DNA of 20,426 bases. Origin: Clostridium sp. UBA4548. Lineage in GTDB: Bacteria; Bacillota; Clostridia; Clostridiales; Clostridiaceae. Shown in pieces: positions 20,425 to 20,426 of this stretch. Every line of letters starts with the position of its first letter. The first letter of the stretch is position 1. A program made the translations under genes and the position numbers. The stretch covers positions 1-20,426 of the forward strand of contig NZ_DGLI01000040.1 of NCBI RefSeq assembly GCF_002387895.1, in the 5' to 3' direction. The notes beneath the pieces are model-generated. The model was given only the letters and a program-made list of their open reading frames with translations, was not told the DNA's origin and did not search any database.

Positions 20425-20426
20425 CC

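Noticed and set aside
1..20426. CRISPR arrays, insertion sequences, tRNA or rRNA genes
   Set aside because: I saw no regularly spaced repeats, transposase-like frames, cloverleaf sequences or rRNA segments.

Overview
The window comes from a low-GC, spore-forming anaerobe of the Clostridium group. The evidence is the very AT-rich DNA, strong GGAGG-type ribosome binding sites, a YhcN/YlaJ-type sporulation lipoprotein, rubredoxin, AbrB with Spo0A-type boxes, an arginine deiminase pathway and a UGA-decoding (selenocysteine) gene. I do not assign a species.

Layout. Positions 1-1400 hold the 3' end of a transporter-like gene (PhoU-type end), then on the minus strand a sporulation lipoprotein, a 73-residue unknown protein and rubredoxin. 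Positions 1760-5330 are a minus-strand arginine deiminase operon, transcribed arcC-arcA-arcB. Positions 5437-11835 are a complete minus-strand pyrimidine operon, transcribed pyrB-pyrI-pyrC-pyrF-pyrK-pyrD-pyrE. It converts carbamoyl phosphate and aspartate to UMP and lacks only carbamoyl phosphate synthetase. Its leader of roughly 490 bases carries a promoter, a PyrR-type anti-antiterminator, a matching antiterminator pairing, an intrinsic terminator, and a second PyrR-like hairpin on the pyrB ribosome binding site.

Positions 11890-12475 carry, on the plus strand, a 99-residue HesB/IscA-like selenoprotein with an in-frame TGA at codon 34 and a bSECIS-like hairpin behind it. It converges on a DUF1836-type gene (12482-13105, minus). 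Positions 13106-14150 are a gene-free, extremely AT-rich kilobase with a cluster of DnaA boxes bracketed by a 10-bp inverted repeat, plus three Spo0A-type boxes. This leads into abrB (plus). Positions 14741-17971 contain a CwlO-like NlpC/P60 hydrolase, rsmI and a YabB-type methyltransferase, all minus. Positions 17990-18357 are gene-free but strongly structured, with a 17-bp terminator. Positions 18438-20424 hold lrgA-lrgB and an orphan PIN-domain protein (plus).

How it fits together. The arc operon makes carbamoyl phosphate from citrulline and the adjacent pyr operon consumes it. No strong terminator is visible between them. The abrB region links stationary-phase control (Spo0A, AbrB) with a DnaA-binding cluster. 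The most notable items are the selenoprotein, the two-site PyrR leader, the DnaA-box/Spo0A-box region and an unassigned structured RNA candidate at about 18000-18276.
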